NCBI GenBank assembly: GCA_947628165.1
Contig: CANQYV010000013.1
Coordinates: 1-34,734, forward strand
Reading direction: 5' to 3'
Length of the DNA stretch: 34,734 nucleotides
Source of the DNA: an uncultured Clostridia bacterium
GTDB lineage: Bacteria; Bacillota; Clostridia; Oscillospirales; CAG-272
Made by a program: the position numbers and the translations under genes. A model generated the notes under the pieces. The model saw only the letters and a list, made by a program, of their open reading frames with translations. It made no database searches and had not been told where the DNA came from. Position 1 is the first letter of the stretch. Every line of letters starts with the position of its first letter. Shown piece after piece: positions 8,384 through 15,278 of the stretch.

Positions 8384-9475
8384 TTATTCTCCGTAACTGC
8401 CGAGAAAAGAGGCGGCACGGTAAATGTAAATGAGCTTGAGGATCGACACGGCGAACATGAGGGCAGCTCCGGCAACGGCAAAGAGAAGCGCGAGAGGTGC
8501 CGCCACGGTTACTGTCGGTATGCTTCCCGCGACTAGCGCGACGGAGACGATGTCGAGTATCCACAGCCGACGCCATTTTTCCGACAGCTCATAGTCATAA
8601 TCGTACATGAGCTTTGCGTGCGCGCCGAATTCGTAATAATCAGAGGCTAAACCGACCGCTGAGGCAATAATGTCGATACAGAGAAGGACGCTTTGCAAGA
8701 CTCCCGCGTCGAACGCGTTCAGAGCAGAAAGGACTATCCCGAAAACAGCGGAAAAGGATGAAAACAGCGCCGCCATGCGAAAGCGGCCGTTTACGCGCGA
8801 CAATTTGATAAAAACAATTATTTGCGCCGTGAATACGGCGGCGGTGCCCACTATCCTGATAACGGAAAATGTTTTGGAAGCGTTTCCCGCCAATAACGCC
8901 AAAATAACGCGCGGGATTATAAGCCAGAGCAGAACGCGCAGCCATTTTGCGATATAGGCGGCGTCGTCCGCGAGCGCAATTTCCGCCTCCTGTTCCTCTA
9001 TCATCTGCCGCCTGTGCTCGAGCGGCGCCTTCCCGCGCCCGCGTCTTATTCTGCACGGGGCGCAGAAGGAGCATTCGCTGCAGCAATTGATATCTTTGTC
9101 GCGGCAGCAGCGCGCGATCTCGCAGATGCCGCCGACCTGCCCCGCCCCGTTTATGCAGCCGGGGCAGTCGAGCTCCACCCTGTACTCGCACTCGGAGCAA
9201 TACTTGCCGCAGTATGTGTCGGGAGGACTTTTCGGCTCTTCGCTGTCGGGTATGGGTGCGTCTGCCGTCTCCTCGCCGCCGATCAGCGCTGAGACGGAGA
9301 GACCGAGCTCGGAGGCGAGAGGCTCAAGCATCGAATAGTCCGGCATACAAACTCCGCGCTCCCACTTTGAGACGGTTTTGTCAGAGACGCCGAGACGACA
9401 GGCGAGCTCCGCCTGCGTCATCTCCTTTTCCCTTCGCTTTTTGGATATGAGCTTTCCGATAAGTATCTGGTCCAT
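8384..9475 (-). CDS. Membrane-anchored XRE-type regulator with DUF3795-like cysteine-rich domain
   Basis: 363 residues. Residues about 5-60 form a classic Cro/CI helix-turn-helix (MTQAELACRLGVSDKTVSKWERG). Residues 89-141 hold 14 cysteines in CxxC-like pairs (YCGKYCSEC, CPGC, CCSECSFCAPC), resembling DUF3795-type metal-binding domains. From about 180 on there are five to six hydrophobic helices. The start at 9475 is set by GGAGGTG 7 bases upstream; the open frame continues further 5' but that part looks like non-coding sequence. The arrangement suggests a membrane-bound DNA-binding protein sensing metal or redox state, which is inference. Similar HTH-plus-membrane proteins are common in Firmicutes and usually uncharacterised. 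It is a single gene, convergent with the ZIP gene and separated from it by a shared terminator. Confidence 0.82.
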   Translation of the reverse strand: MDQILIGKLISKKRREKEMTQAELACRLGVSDKTVSKWERGVCMPDYSMLEPLASELGLSVSALIGGEETADAPIPDSEEPKSPPDTYCGKYCSECEYRVELDCPGCINGAGQVGGICEIARCCRDKDINCCSECSFCAPCRIRRGRGKAPLEHRRQMIEEQEAEIALADDAAYIAKWLRVLLWLIIPRVILALLAGNASKTFSVIRIVGTAAVFTAQIIVFIKLSRVNGRFRMAALFSSFSAVFGIVLSALNAFDAGVLQSVLLCIDIIASAVGLASDYYEFGAHAKLMYDYDYELSEKWRRLWILDIVSVALVAGSIPTVTVAAPLALLFAVAGAALMFAVSILKLIYIYRAASFLGSYGE

Positions 9476-9670
9476 TCTTTGCACCTCCGGGTGAGTATAT
9501 ATTGAAGTGCCGAAAGAACGACGTAAAACCACTTTTCTAAAGAAAAATATATCACATTTCAGAGAAAAAGTACACCACCCGTCAGGCGAGTTAATGAATA
9601 AATTATTTTTTCGCGCGATTTTCGGCAAAAAAAGTGCTTTTACCCGCCGCCTCAACTCCCCGAATGAGCC

Positions 9671-9699
9671 GAAAAAGCCCGCGGCAAGCGCTGCGGGCT
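9671..9699 (-). terminator. Intrinsic terminator of the citrate operon
   Basis: Read on the minus strand, AGCCCGC pairs with GCGGGCT around a 10-base loop and is followed by TTTTC. It lies about 75 bases after the isocitrate dehydrogenase stop. The rest of 9476-9670 is AT-rich upstream sequence of the HTH gene. A possible -10 (TATACT, about 9494-9499 on the minus strand) was seen there, but no convincing -35. Confidence 0.75.
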
Positions 9700-9734
9700 G
9701 ATATATCCATTTCCCCGAAAAGTTTTGAAGGGGT

Positions 9735-9766
9735 CCGGGGGGGACTTTTTCAAAAGTCCCCCCCGG
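9735..9766. repeat. Perfect GC-rich palindrome downstream of isocitrate dehydrogenase
   Basis: CCGGGGGGGACTTTT is followed after two bases by its exact reverse complement, making a 15-bp arm hairpin 8 bases beyond the gene end. The extreme G7/C7 runs differ from the surroundings. It may be an extra terminator or one copy of a dispersed palindromic repeat; only one copy is visible here. Confidence 0.6.
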
Positions 9767-9774
9767 AATAAAAC

Positions 9775-10917
9775 TTACATTACCTTCATCACGGCGTCCG
9801 CAAACTGAGCCGCCGTTGCGCCGTCGGGGCGGCCCGTCATGACGACGCGGCCTTCGCCGGTCGAGCACTTGTCGAGCGCCGCCGAAAGGCGGGACGCCTC
9901 GGCGGTGAAGCCGATGTGGTTGAGCATGAGGACGCAGGCGCGCATGATGCTCGTCGGGTTCGCGTACTCGCCGCAGCCGCGCTCTATCATGCGCGGGGCG
10001 GAGCCGTGTATCGCCTCAAACATCGCGTAGCGATCGCCGATGTTTGCGCTGCCCGCCGTGCCGACGCCGCCGCCTATCTGTGCCGCCTCGTCCGTGATGA
10101 TGTCGCCGTAGAGGTTCGGGAGGACGAAGACCTGGAAAGACGCGCGCCTCTGCTCGTTTATGAGGTTCGCGGTCATTATATCTATGTACCAGTCCTCGGC
10201 GGTAATCCCGGGGTAGTCGGCGGCGACCTCGTGGCAGATGGCGGAGAACTTCGCGTCCGTCTTCTTCATTATATTCGCCTTTGTGACGATGGCGACGCTA
10301 GTTTTGCCCGTCTTTTTCGCGTGCTCGAACGCGGCGCGGGCGATGCGGCGCGTGCCCTCGTCCGTCGTGACCTTGAAGTCGAAGGCGAGCGTGCCCGGCA
10401 CGTCAAATCCGCGGCTGCCGAGAACATATTCGCCCTCCGTGTTTTCGCGGAAGAACGTCCAGTCTATGCCTTCTTCGGGAACCGAAACGGGGCGGACGTT
10501 CGCGTAGAGGTCGAGCTCGCGGCGCATGGCGACGTTTGCGCTCTCCATGCCGGTGCCGTGCGGCGTTTCCGTCGGACCTTTCAGTATGACGTGGCACTTT
10601 TTTATCTCCGCGAGCGTGTCGTCGGGGATCGCCTTCCCGACGGCGAGCCTGTTTTCTATCGTGAGCCCCTCAATCGGGCGCAGCTCGACTTTGCCGGCGG
10701 CAATTTTGTCCGCCAGAAGCGTTTCGAGCACGCGCATAGATTCGCGCGTTATGATGGGGCCTATGCCGTCGCCGCCGCAGAAGCCGATCACGACGCGGTC
10801 GAGGGCGGCGAAGTCGACGACCTCGCGGTTCTTCATCTTTTCGGCTCTGTCGAGCTGCTCGGAGACGAGCGCGCGGAAGTGCTCGCACGCGGCGTCGAGA
10901 ATTTTTGTCTTATCCAT
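9775..10917 (-). CDS. icd: Isocitrate dehydrogenase (isocitrate/isopropylmalate dehydrogenase family, probably NAD-dependent)
   Basis: Oxidative decarboxylation of isocitrate to 2-oxoglutarate in the cytoplasm. The family fold is shown by GGDGIGP (about residues 48-54), the substrate-arginine region (AMRRELDLYANVRPV), FRENTEGEYVLGSR, the Lys-containing KANIMKKTD, and the metal-binding NLYGDIITDEAA. The sequence around EAIHGSAP and ANPTS is also typical. Length (380 residues) includes about 35 extra N-terminal residues before the first strand. Isopropylmalate dehydrogenase shares the fold, but placement directly after aconitase and Re-citrate synthase argues for isocitrate. The cofactor is inferred as NAD from family relatedness, not proven. 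Shine-Dalgarno AAAGGAAC precedes the ATG; the gap to aconitase is 27 bases, so it is the last gene of the operon. Confidence 0.9.
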   Translation of the reverse strand: MDKTKILDAACEHFRALVSEQLDRAEKMKNREVVDFAALDRVVIGFCGGDGIGPIITRESMRVLETLLADKIAAGKVELRPIEGLTIENRLAVGKAIPDDTLAEIKKCHVILKGPTETPHGTGMESANVAMRRELDLYANVRPVSVPEEGIDWTFFRENTEGEYVLGSRGFDVPGTLAFDFKVTTDEGTRRIARAAFEHAKKTGKTSVAIVTKANIMKKTDAKFSAICHEVAADYPGITAEDWYIDIMTANLINEQRRASFQVFVLPNLYGDIITDEAAQIGGGVGTAGSANIGDRYAMFEAIHGSAPRMIERGCGEYANPTSIMRACVLMLNHIGFTAEASRLSAALDKCSTGEGRVVMTGRPDGATAAQFADAVMKVM

Positions 10918-10944
10918 ATTTTTGTTCCTTTCGTATCCTTAATT

Positions 10945-12876
10945 TTATCCGTGTACCTTCGTGTATGCGAGCAGCCCGCCGCAGAGGAGCATCTCGCGCT
11001 GGCGCTCGGTCAGAGAGGCGGCAAGCTCGTATGTGTCGCCAGTCGTCTTATTTTTGACGGTTACGACGCCGGTTGCCATGCCGTTTTCGAGGTCAGAAAG
11101 CTCGAGCGCGTCGCCCTCCGAGATGTGGTCATAATCTGCGGGGTCGGAGAACGTGAGCGGGAGAATGCCGGCGTTTATGAGGTTTGCAACGTGGATGCGG
11201 GCGAAGCTCTTTGCGATGACGGCGCGGACGCCGAGATAGAGCGGAACGAGCGCCGCGTGCTCGCGGGACGAGCCCTGCCCGTAATTTTCTCCGCCGATAA
11301 CGATGCTCTCTCCGAGCGACTTTGCCCGTTCGGAGAACGACTTGTCGCAGACGGCGAAGCAGAACTGCGAGAGGTAGGGGATGTTGGAGCGGTAGGGAAG
11401 TATCTTCGAGCCGGCGGGCATGATGTGGTCGGTGGTGATGTTGTCGCCGACCTTGAGGGAGACCGCCGCCGAGATAATGTCTCCGACGGGGCGCGGAGAG
11501 GGAAAAGGCTTGATGTTCGGTCCGCGCAGTATCTCGACCGCGTCCGCCTCCTCGGGAGAGGCGGGAGGAATGACGGCGCTGTCGTCGACGGCGAACGACG
11601 CCGGCATCTTTACTTCAGGCATTTCGCCGAGGGTGCACGGGTCGGTGATGACGCCTGTGATCGCGGAGGCGACGGCAGTTTCGGGCGAGACGAGATAGAC
11701 GCCCGCGTCCGCGGTGCCGGAGCGCCCCTCAAAATTGCGGTTGAAAGTGCGGAGGCTGACGCCGCCGGAGTTGGGCGAGAAGCCCATGCCGATGCAGGGA
11801 CCGCAGGCGCACTCGAGCAGGCGAGCGCCCGACGCGAGAATGTCGACGAGCGCGCCCGAGGCGGAGAGCATCGTGAGCACCTGGCGGCTGCCGGGCGAGA
11901 CCGACATCGAGACGGACGGCGCGACTACGCGCCCTTTGAGAAGAGCCGAAACCTTCAGCATATCGTAAAGGGAAGAATTCGTGCACGAGCCGACGCAGAC
12001 CTGGTCGACGGGCTTCCCCGCGATGCTTGCGACGGTCACGACGTTGTCGGGGCTGTGAGGGCAGGCGATAAGCGGCTCGAGCGTGTCGAGGTCGATATGA
12101 ATCACGCGGTCATAAACGGCGTCAGGGTCGGCGTCGAGCGGGACGTAAACGTCCTCTCTCCCCTGCGCTGAGAGGAATTTCCTCGTCATTTCGTCGGAGG
12201 GGAAGATGGAGGTCGTCGCGCCGAGCTCGGTGCCCATATTAGTTATCGTCGCGCGCTCGGGAACGGTGAGCGATGAGACGCCCTCGCCGCCCCATTCGAT
12301 GACGGCGCCGACGCCGCCCTTGACGGAGAGGATGCGGAGTATCTCGAGGCTGATGTCCTTCGGCGTGACAAACGGGCGCAGACGCCCCGTCAGCTCAACC
12401 TTATAAATTTTCGGCATCGCTATGTGGTAGGCTCCGCCGCCCATCGCGACGGCGACGTCCATGCCGCCCGCGCCGAACGAGAGCATGCCGAGTCCGCCGC
12501 ACGTCGGCGTGTGGCTGTCGGAGCCGATGAGAGTCGCCCCCGGTCTGCCGAACCGCTCTAGGTGAACCTGATGGCAGATGCCGTTGCCGGGACGCGAGAA
12601 ATACACCCCGTACTTTTTCGCGACGCTGCCTATGTAGCGGTGGTCATCGGCGTTTTCAAAGCCGGTGCCGAGCGTGTTGTGGTCGATGTAGGCGACGGAG
12701 CGCTCCGTTCGCACGCGCGGGATGCCCATCGTCTCAAATTCGAGATACGCCATCGTTCCCGTCGCGTCCTGCGTCAGCGTCTGGTCAATTTTTATCGCTA
12801 TGTCGCCTCCCGGGCGCGACATATCGCCCTCGAGCAGGTGTGAGGCTATTATCTTCTGAGCAATCGAAAGTCCCAT
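10945..12876 (-). CDS. acnA: Aconitate hydratase (aconitase)
   Basis: Isomerises citrate to isocitrate through a [4Fe-4S] cluster. The three cluster cysteines are C298 (VGSCTNSS), C358 and C361 (CACGPCIG). Active-site motifs GSDSHTPTCGGLG (118-130) and, in the C-terminal swivel domain, DNITTDHIMPAG and GENYGQGSSREHAAL are all present. At 643 residues it belongs to the shorter, single-chain aconitase group related to mitochondrial-type enzymes and 3-isopropylmalate dehydratase, rather than the roughly 900-residue AcnA proper. Use of the gene symbol is therefore loose. Shine-Dalgarno GGAGGA lies 7 bases upstream. Second enzyme of the operon, 44 bases after the GntR gene. Confidence 0.93.
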   Translation of the reverse strand: MGLSIAQKIIASHLLEGDMSRPGGDIAIKIDQTLTQDATGTMAYLEFETMGIPRVRTERSVAYIDHNTLGTGFENADDHRYIGSVAKKYGVYFSRPGNGICHQVHLERFGRPGATLIGSDSHTPTCGGLGMLSFGAGGMDVAVAMGGGAYHIAMPKIYKVELTGRLRPFVTPKDISLEILRILSVKGGVGAVIEWGGEGVSSLTVPERATITNMGTELGATTSIFPSDEMTRKFLSAQGREDVYVPLDADPDAVYDRVIHIDLDTLEPLIACPHSPDNVVTVASIAGKPVDQVCVGSCTNSSLYDMLKVSALLKGRVVAPSVSMSVSPGSRQVLTMLSASGALVDILASGARLLECACGPCIGMGFSPNSGGVSLRTFNRNFEGRSGTADAGVYLVSPETAVASAITGVITDPCTLGEMPEVKMPASFAVDDSAVIPPASPEEADAVEILRGPNIKPFPSPRPVGDIISAAVSLKVGDNITTDHIMPAGSKILPYRSNIPYLSQFCFAVCDKSFSERAKSLGESIVIGGENYGQGSSREHAALVPLYLGVRAVIAKSFARIHVANLINAGILPLTFSDPADYDHISEGDALELSDLENGMATGVVTVKNKTTGDTYELAASLTERQREMLLCGGLLAYTKVHG

Positions 12877-12920
12877 GTTTTCTTCCTCCGTTATAAGTTT
12901 TTTTAATTCGGCGCGCCGTA

Positions 12921-13577
12921 TTATTTCGCGCCGTCATCTTTTCTAAGGTTGTTGATTATGCTCGCCTTCGCGTTTCCGACGTGGCGCTTGACGAGCTCCT
13001 CCGCGAGCTCCCCGTCTCGCGCGGCAACGGCTTCGTATATTGCGCGGTGCTCGCGTGTCGCCGCCTCGGCGCGCTTTGGGTCCTCGTAGGACGCGCGGCG
13101 GTAGCGGCGGACCTTTTTGTGCAGCGCCGTCAGTATGACTTCGAGCACGCGGCTGCCGCAGTTTTCATATATCGTCTCGTGAAAGTGGGAATCAAGCTCA
13201 CCGGAGCTTGCGGCGGCGCGCCCGGAATAAAATTCCTGAAGCTCGACGTTTTCGCGAAGCGACGCGAGCGCCCCGGCGTCCGCATTTTCGGCGAACAGGC
13301 GCGCCGCGTACCCCTCGACGCGGGCGCGTATCTCATAGATAACGGTGATGTCCTCCTCCGTGACGCCGAGCACGAGCGCGCCGCGCGGCGTCTCCTCGAT
13401 GAGGCCGTCCTGCGCGAGCCTCCCCATCGCCTCCCTTATCGGCGTCCGGCTGACGCCGAGCTTTTGGGAGAGGGCGTTTTCGGTCAAAAGCTCGCCCTCC
13501 GAATATTCCCCGTCGAGAAGCGCGTTCTCGAGCTCCTCGAACACCCTGTCAGCAAGCGATATCTTTGCGTTGTTCAT
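12921..13577 (-). CDS. GntR-family (FadR/FCD subfamily) transcriptional regulator
   Basis: 218 residues. An N-terminal winged helix (about 5-72) has the recognition region LSQKLGVSRTPIREAMGRL. An all-helical FCD ligand domain follows (about 78-205). It keeps the metal/carboxylate ligands of that family: D129 and H133 (DSHFHETI), H177 (REHRAI) and H199 (KRHVGN). FCD domains often bind organic acids; citrate or another pathway acid is a plausible effector here, by context only. The start at 13577 is chosen because homology begins there and it lies 13 bases after the citrate synthase stop; an in-frame ATG at 13676 would overlap the previous gene with no recognisable sequence. Sitting inside the operon, it probably regulates it. 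Confidence 0.9.
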   Translation of the reverse strand: MNNAKISLADRVFEELENALLDGEYSEGELLTENALSQKLGVSRTPIREAMGRLAQDGLIEETPRGALVLGVTEEDITVIYEIRARVEGYAARLFAENADAGALASLRENVELQEFYSGRAAASSGELDSHFHETIYENCGSRVLEVILTALHKKVRRYRRASYEDPKRAEAATREHRAIYEAVAARDGELAEELVKRHVGNAKASIINNLRKDDGAK

Positions 13578-13590
13578 GCTGCCGCCGTCC

Positions 13591-14964
13591 TCACTTCGAG
13601 AGCGCGCCGTCAGACGCGTCGTATGCGAGTGCCTCAAGCTCATCGTCGGAAAATTCCGTCTGCCTGCCCTCGGCATATTCGGCGTCTATGCGCTCCTTCA
13701 TCATCGCGACGACGGGGGAGCGCTTGTCGATGGCGGTCTCCCCGACGAGACGGAAGTGCGCGTTGAGCCAGAAGGCGATGCCGGCAAGTCCCGACGATTT
13801 GCCGACCGAGACGAGCGCGGGCCTGCCGAGTATCTTTTCGGTGTTGAAGATGTTGTATATCTCCTCGTCCTTCAAAAGACCGTCGGCGTGGATGCCGGCG
13901 CGCGTCATGTTGAAGCGGCCGCCGACGTAGGGCGTCATGGGCGGTATTTTGTAGCCGATTTTTTCGGCAAAGAAATCGGATATTTCGGTGATGACCGTCG
14001 TGTCCATGCCGTCGAGCGTGCCCTTTAGCGAGGCGTACTCGAAAACCATGGCCTCAAGCGGGATATTGCCCGTGCGCTCGCCGATGCCGAGAAGCGAGCA
14101 GTTGACGGCGCCCGCGCCGTAGAGCCACGCCGCCGTCGCGTTCGGGACGGCCTTGTAAAAGTCGTTGTGACCGTGCCACTCTATCATCTCGCTCGGCACG
14201 TCCGCGTAGTGATGCAGACCGTATATGATGCCGGGGACGCTGCGCGGGAGCGCAACCTCTGAATAAGGCACGCCGTACCCCATCGTGTCGCAGGCGCGTA
14301 TCTTGACGGGGATGCCCGCGTCCTCGGACATTTTCTGAAGCTCGTTTACGAACGGAACGACGAAGCCGTAGAAGTCCGCGCGCGTTATGTCCTCGAAGTG
14401 GCAGCGCGGCAGCACGCCCGCGTCGAACGCGTCGGCGACTGTCTTGAGATAGTGCTCGAGCGCCTGACGGCGCGTCATCTTCAGCTTTTTGAAAATGTGG
14501 TAGTCGGAGCAGGAGACGAGGATGCCGGTCTCCTTGACGCCGAGGTCGCGGACTAAGCGGAAGTCCTCGCGGCTCGCGCGTATCCACGTCGTTATCTCGG
14601 GATAGCGGAGCCCGAGGTCAAGGCATTTTTCGATCGCCTCGCGGTCCTTTTTGCTGTATATGAAAAATTCAGTCTGACGGATGATGCCCTTGTCGCCCGA
14701 GAGCTTTGCCAAAAGCTTGTAGAGCTCCACGATCTGCTCGGGGGTGTACGGCTCGACGGACTGCTGCCCGTCGCGGAACGAGGTGTCCGTGATGAAGATC
14801 TCCTCCGGCATGTCCATAGGGACGCGGCGGTGGTTGAAGGGTATCTTCGGGACCTCGTCGTAGGAGTAGATGTCGCGGTAAAGGTTCGGCTCGGCGACGT
14901 CCTGAAGCGAGAATTTGTATGACTTCTGCTCGAGCAGGTTCGTCTTTTTTGATATTTCAAGCAT
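13591..14964 (-). CDS. Re-type citrate synthase (homocitrate/isopropylmalate synthase superfamily)
   Basis: Condenses acetyl-CoA and oxaloacetate to citrate with Re-face stereochemistry. The protein (457 residues) is a DRE-TIM metallolyase: DTSFRDGQQS at 60-69 (R64, D65), the metal-binding HGHNDF at 264-269 and GIGERTGN at 293-300. By sequence it could be called 2-isopropylmalate or homocitrate synthase. The enzyme shown to be Re-citrate synthase in Clostridium kluyveri belongs to this family, and in C. acetobutylicum it precedes aconitase and isocitrate dehydrogenase, as here. The long N-terminal stretch before the barrel and the lack of a LeuA regulatory domain agree. GGAGG lies 9 bases before the ATG, and a perfect promoter precedes it. 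Confidence 0.88.
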   Translation of the reverse strand: MLEISKKTNLLEQKSYKFSLQDVAEPNLYRDIYSYDEVPKIPFNHRRVPMDMPEEIFITDTSFRDGQQSVEPYTPEQIVELYKLLAKLSGDKGIIRQTEFFIYSKKDREAIEKCLDLGLRYPEITTWIRASREDFRLVRDLGVKETGILVSCSDYHIFKKLKMTRRQALEHYLKTVADAFDAGVLPRCHFEDITRADFYGFVVPFVNELQKMSEDAGIPVKIRACDTMGYGVPYSEVALPRSVPGIIYGLHHYADVPSEMIEWHGHNDFYKAVPNATAAWLYGAGAVNCSLLGIGERTGNIPLEAMVFEYASLKGTLDGMDTTVITEISDFFAEKIGYKIPPMTPYVGGRFNMTRAGIHADGLLKDEEIYNIFNTEKILGRPALVSVGKSSGLAGIAFWLNAHFRLVGETAIDKRSPVVAMMKERIDAEYAEGRQTEFSDDELEALAYDASDGALSK

Positions 14965-14966
14965 TT

Positions 14967-15006
14967 ATGTATGCCTCCGTTCGGAGAGAATTGTATACAT
15001 GTATGC
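14967..15006. promoter_or_regulatory. Operator candidates at the citrate operon start (two ATGTATGC octamers)
   Basis: ATGTATGC occurs at 14999-15006, over the expected transcription start, and again at 14967-14974, between the Shine-Dalgarno sequence and the start codon. The first copy is half of a near-perfect 14-base palindrome, GTATACATGTATGC (14993-15006). The position directly after the -10 box suits a repressor; the GntR protein of the operon is the obvious candidate. Confidence 0.55.
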
Positions 15007-15007
15007 T

Positions 15008-15036
15008 ATTATATGCGCAAAGCGAGGATTTGTCAA
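15008..15036 (-). promoter_or_regulatory. Consensus sigma-A promoter of the citrate operon
   Basis: Minus strand TTGACA (15031-15036), 17-base spacer, TATAAT (15008-15013): both boxes are perfect. Transcription would start near 15001. Such a strong promoter usually needs repression, which fits the overlapping palindrome. Confidence 0.88.
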
Positions 15037-15220
15037 TAGGCAAAAGGCACAATTTGAAGCCTCACGCCTCTGCTTTATTCAAAAATCGGATAAAATCTCG
15101 GCGGAATGCGAAATTTTTGCATATTGCCGCGGCGGTTTATCCATATTGCCGCTGTATTGTTTCAGCGGGAGAAAACCGCGAAAAAAACGATTAACCCTTT
15201 CATTTTGCGCATGGATATGG

Positions 15221-15253
15221 TACAATTCTTTTGCATACATCATGCGCATACAT
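15221..15253 (+). promoter_or_regulatory. GH3 promoter -10 box and paired GCATACAT operator candidates
   Basis: A probable -10 box TACAAT (15221-15226) is followed by GCATACAT at 15233-15240 and 15246-15253, in direct orientation with a 13-base period. The -35 is weak (CTTTCA at about 15197-15202, 18-base spacer). The octamers are the inverse of those at the citrate promoter. The rest of the 314-base divergent region (15037-15195) shows no gene. Confidence 0.5.
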
Positions 15254-15278
15254 TATAAATGATGAGGGAGAAAAGCCC

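Noticed and set aside
9476-9868. 131-codon upstream extension of the HTH membrane protein
   Set aside because: Translated sequence is low-quality, crosses the palindrome and terminator at 9671-9766, and the ATG at 9475 has an excellent Shine-Dalgarno sequence and begins the HTH domain.
9916-12171. Open frame of about 750 codons on the plus strand antisense to aconitase and isocitrate dehydrogenase
   Set aside because: Spans two well-supported minus-strand enzymes, has Arg/Val/Ala-rich composition typical of GC-rich antisense frames, and has no ribosome binding site.
13578-13676. 33-codon N-terminal extension of the GntR regulator
   Set aside because: It would overlap the citrate synthase gene and adds no homologous sequence; the ATG at 13577 fits the family start.
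15231-15259. TTGCAT-17-TATAAA (15231-15259) as the GH3 promoter
   Set aside because: Transcription would start inside the Shine-Dalgarno region, leaving almost no leader; TACAAT at 15221-15226 fits better.
15231-15278. Upstream ATG at 15231 as GH3 start
   Set aside because: It overlaps the proposed operator and expected transcription start, and the ATG at 15279 has a good GAGGGAG Shine-Dalgarno sequence.
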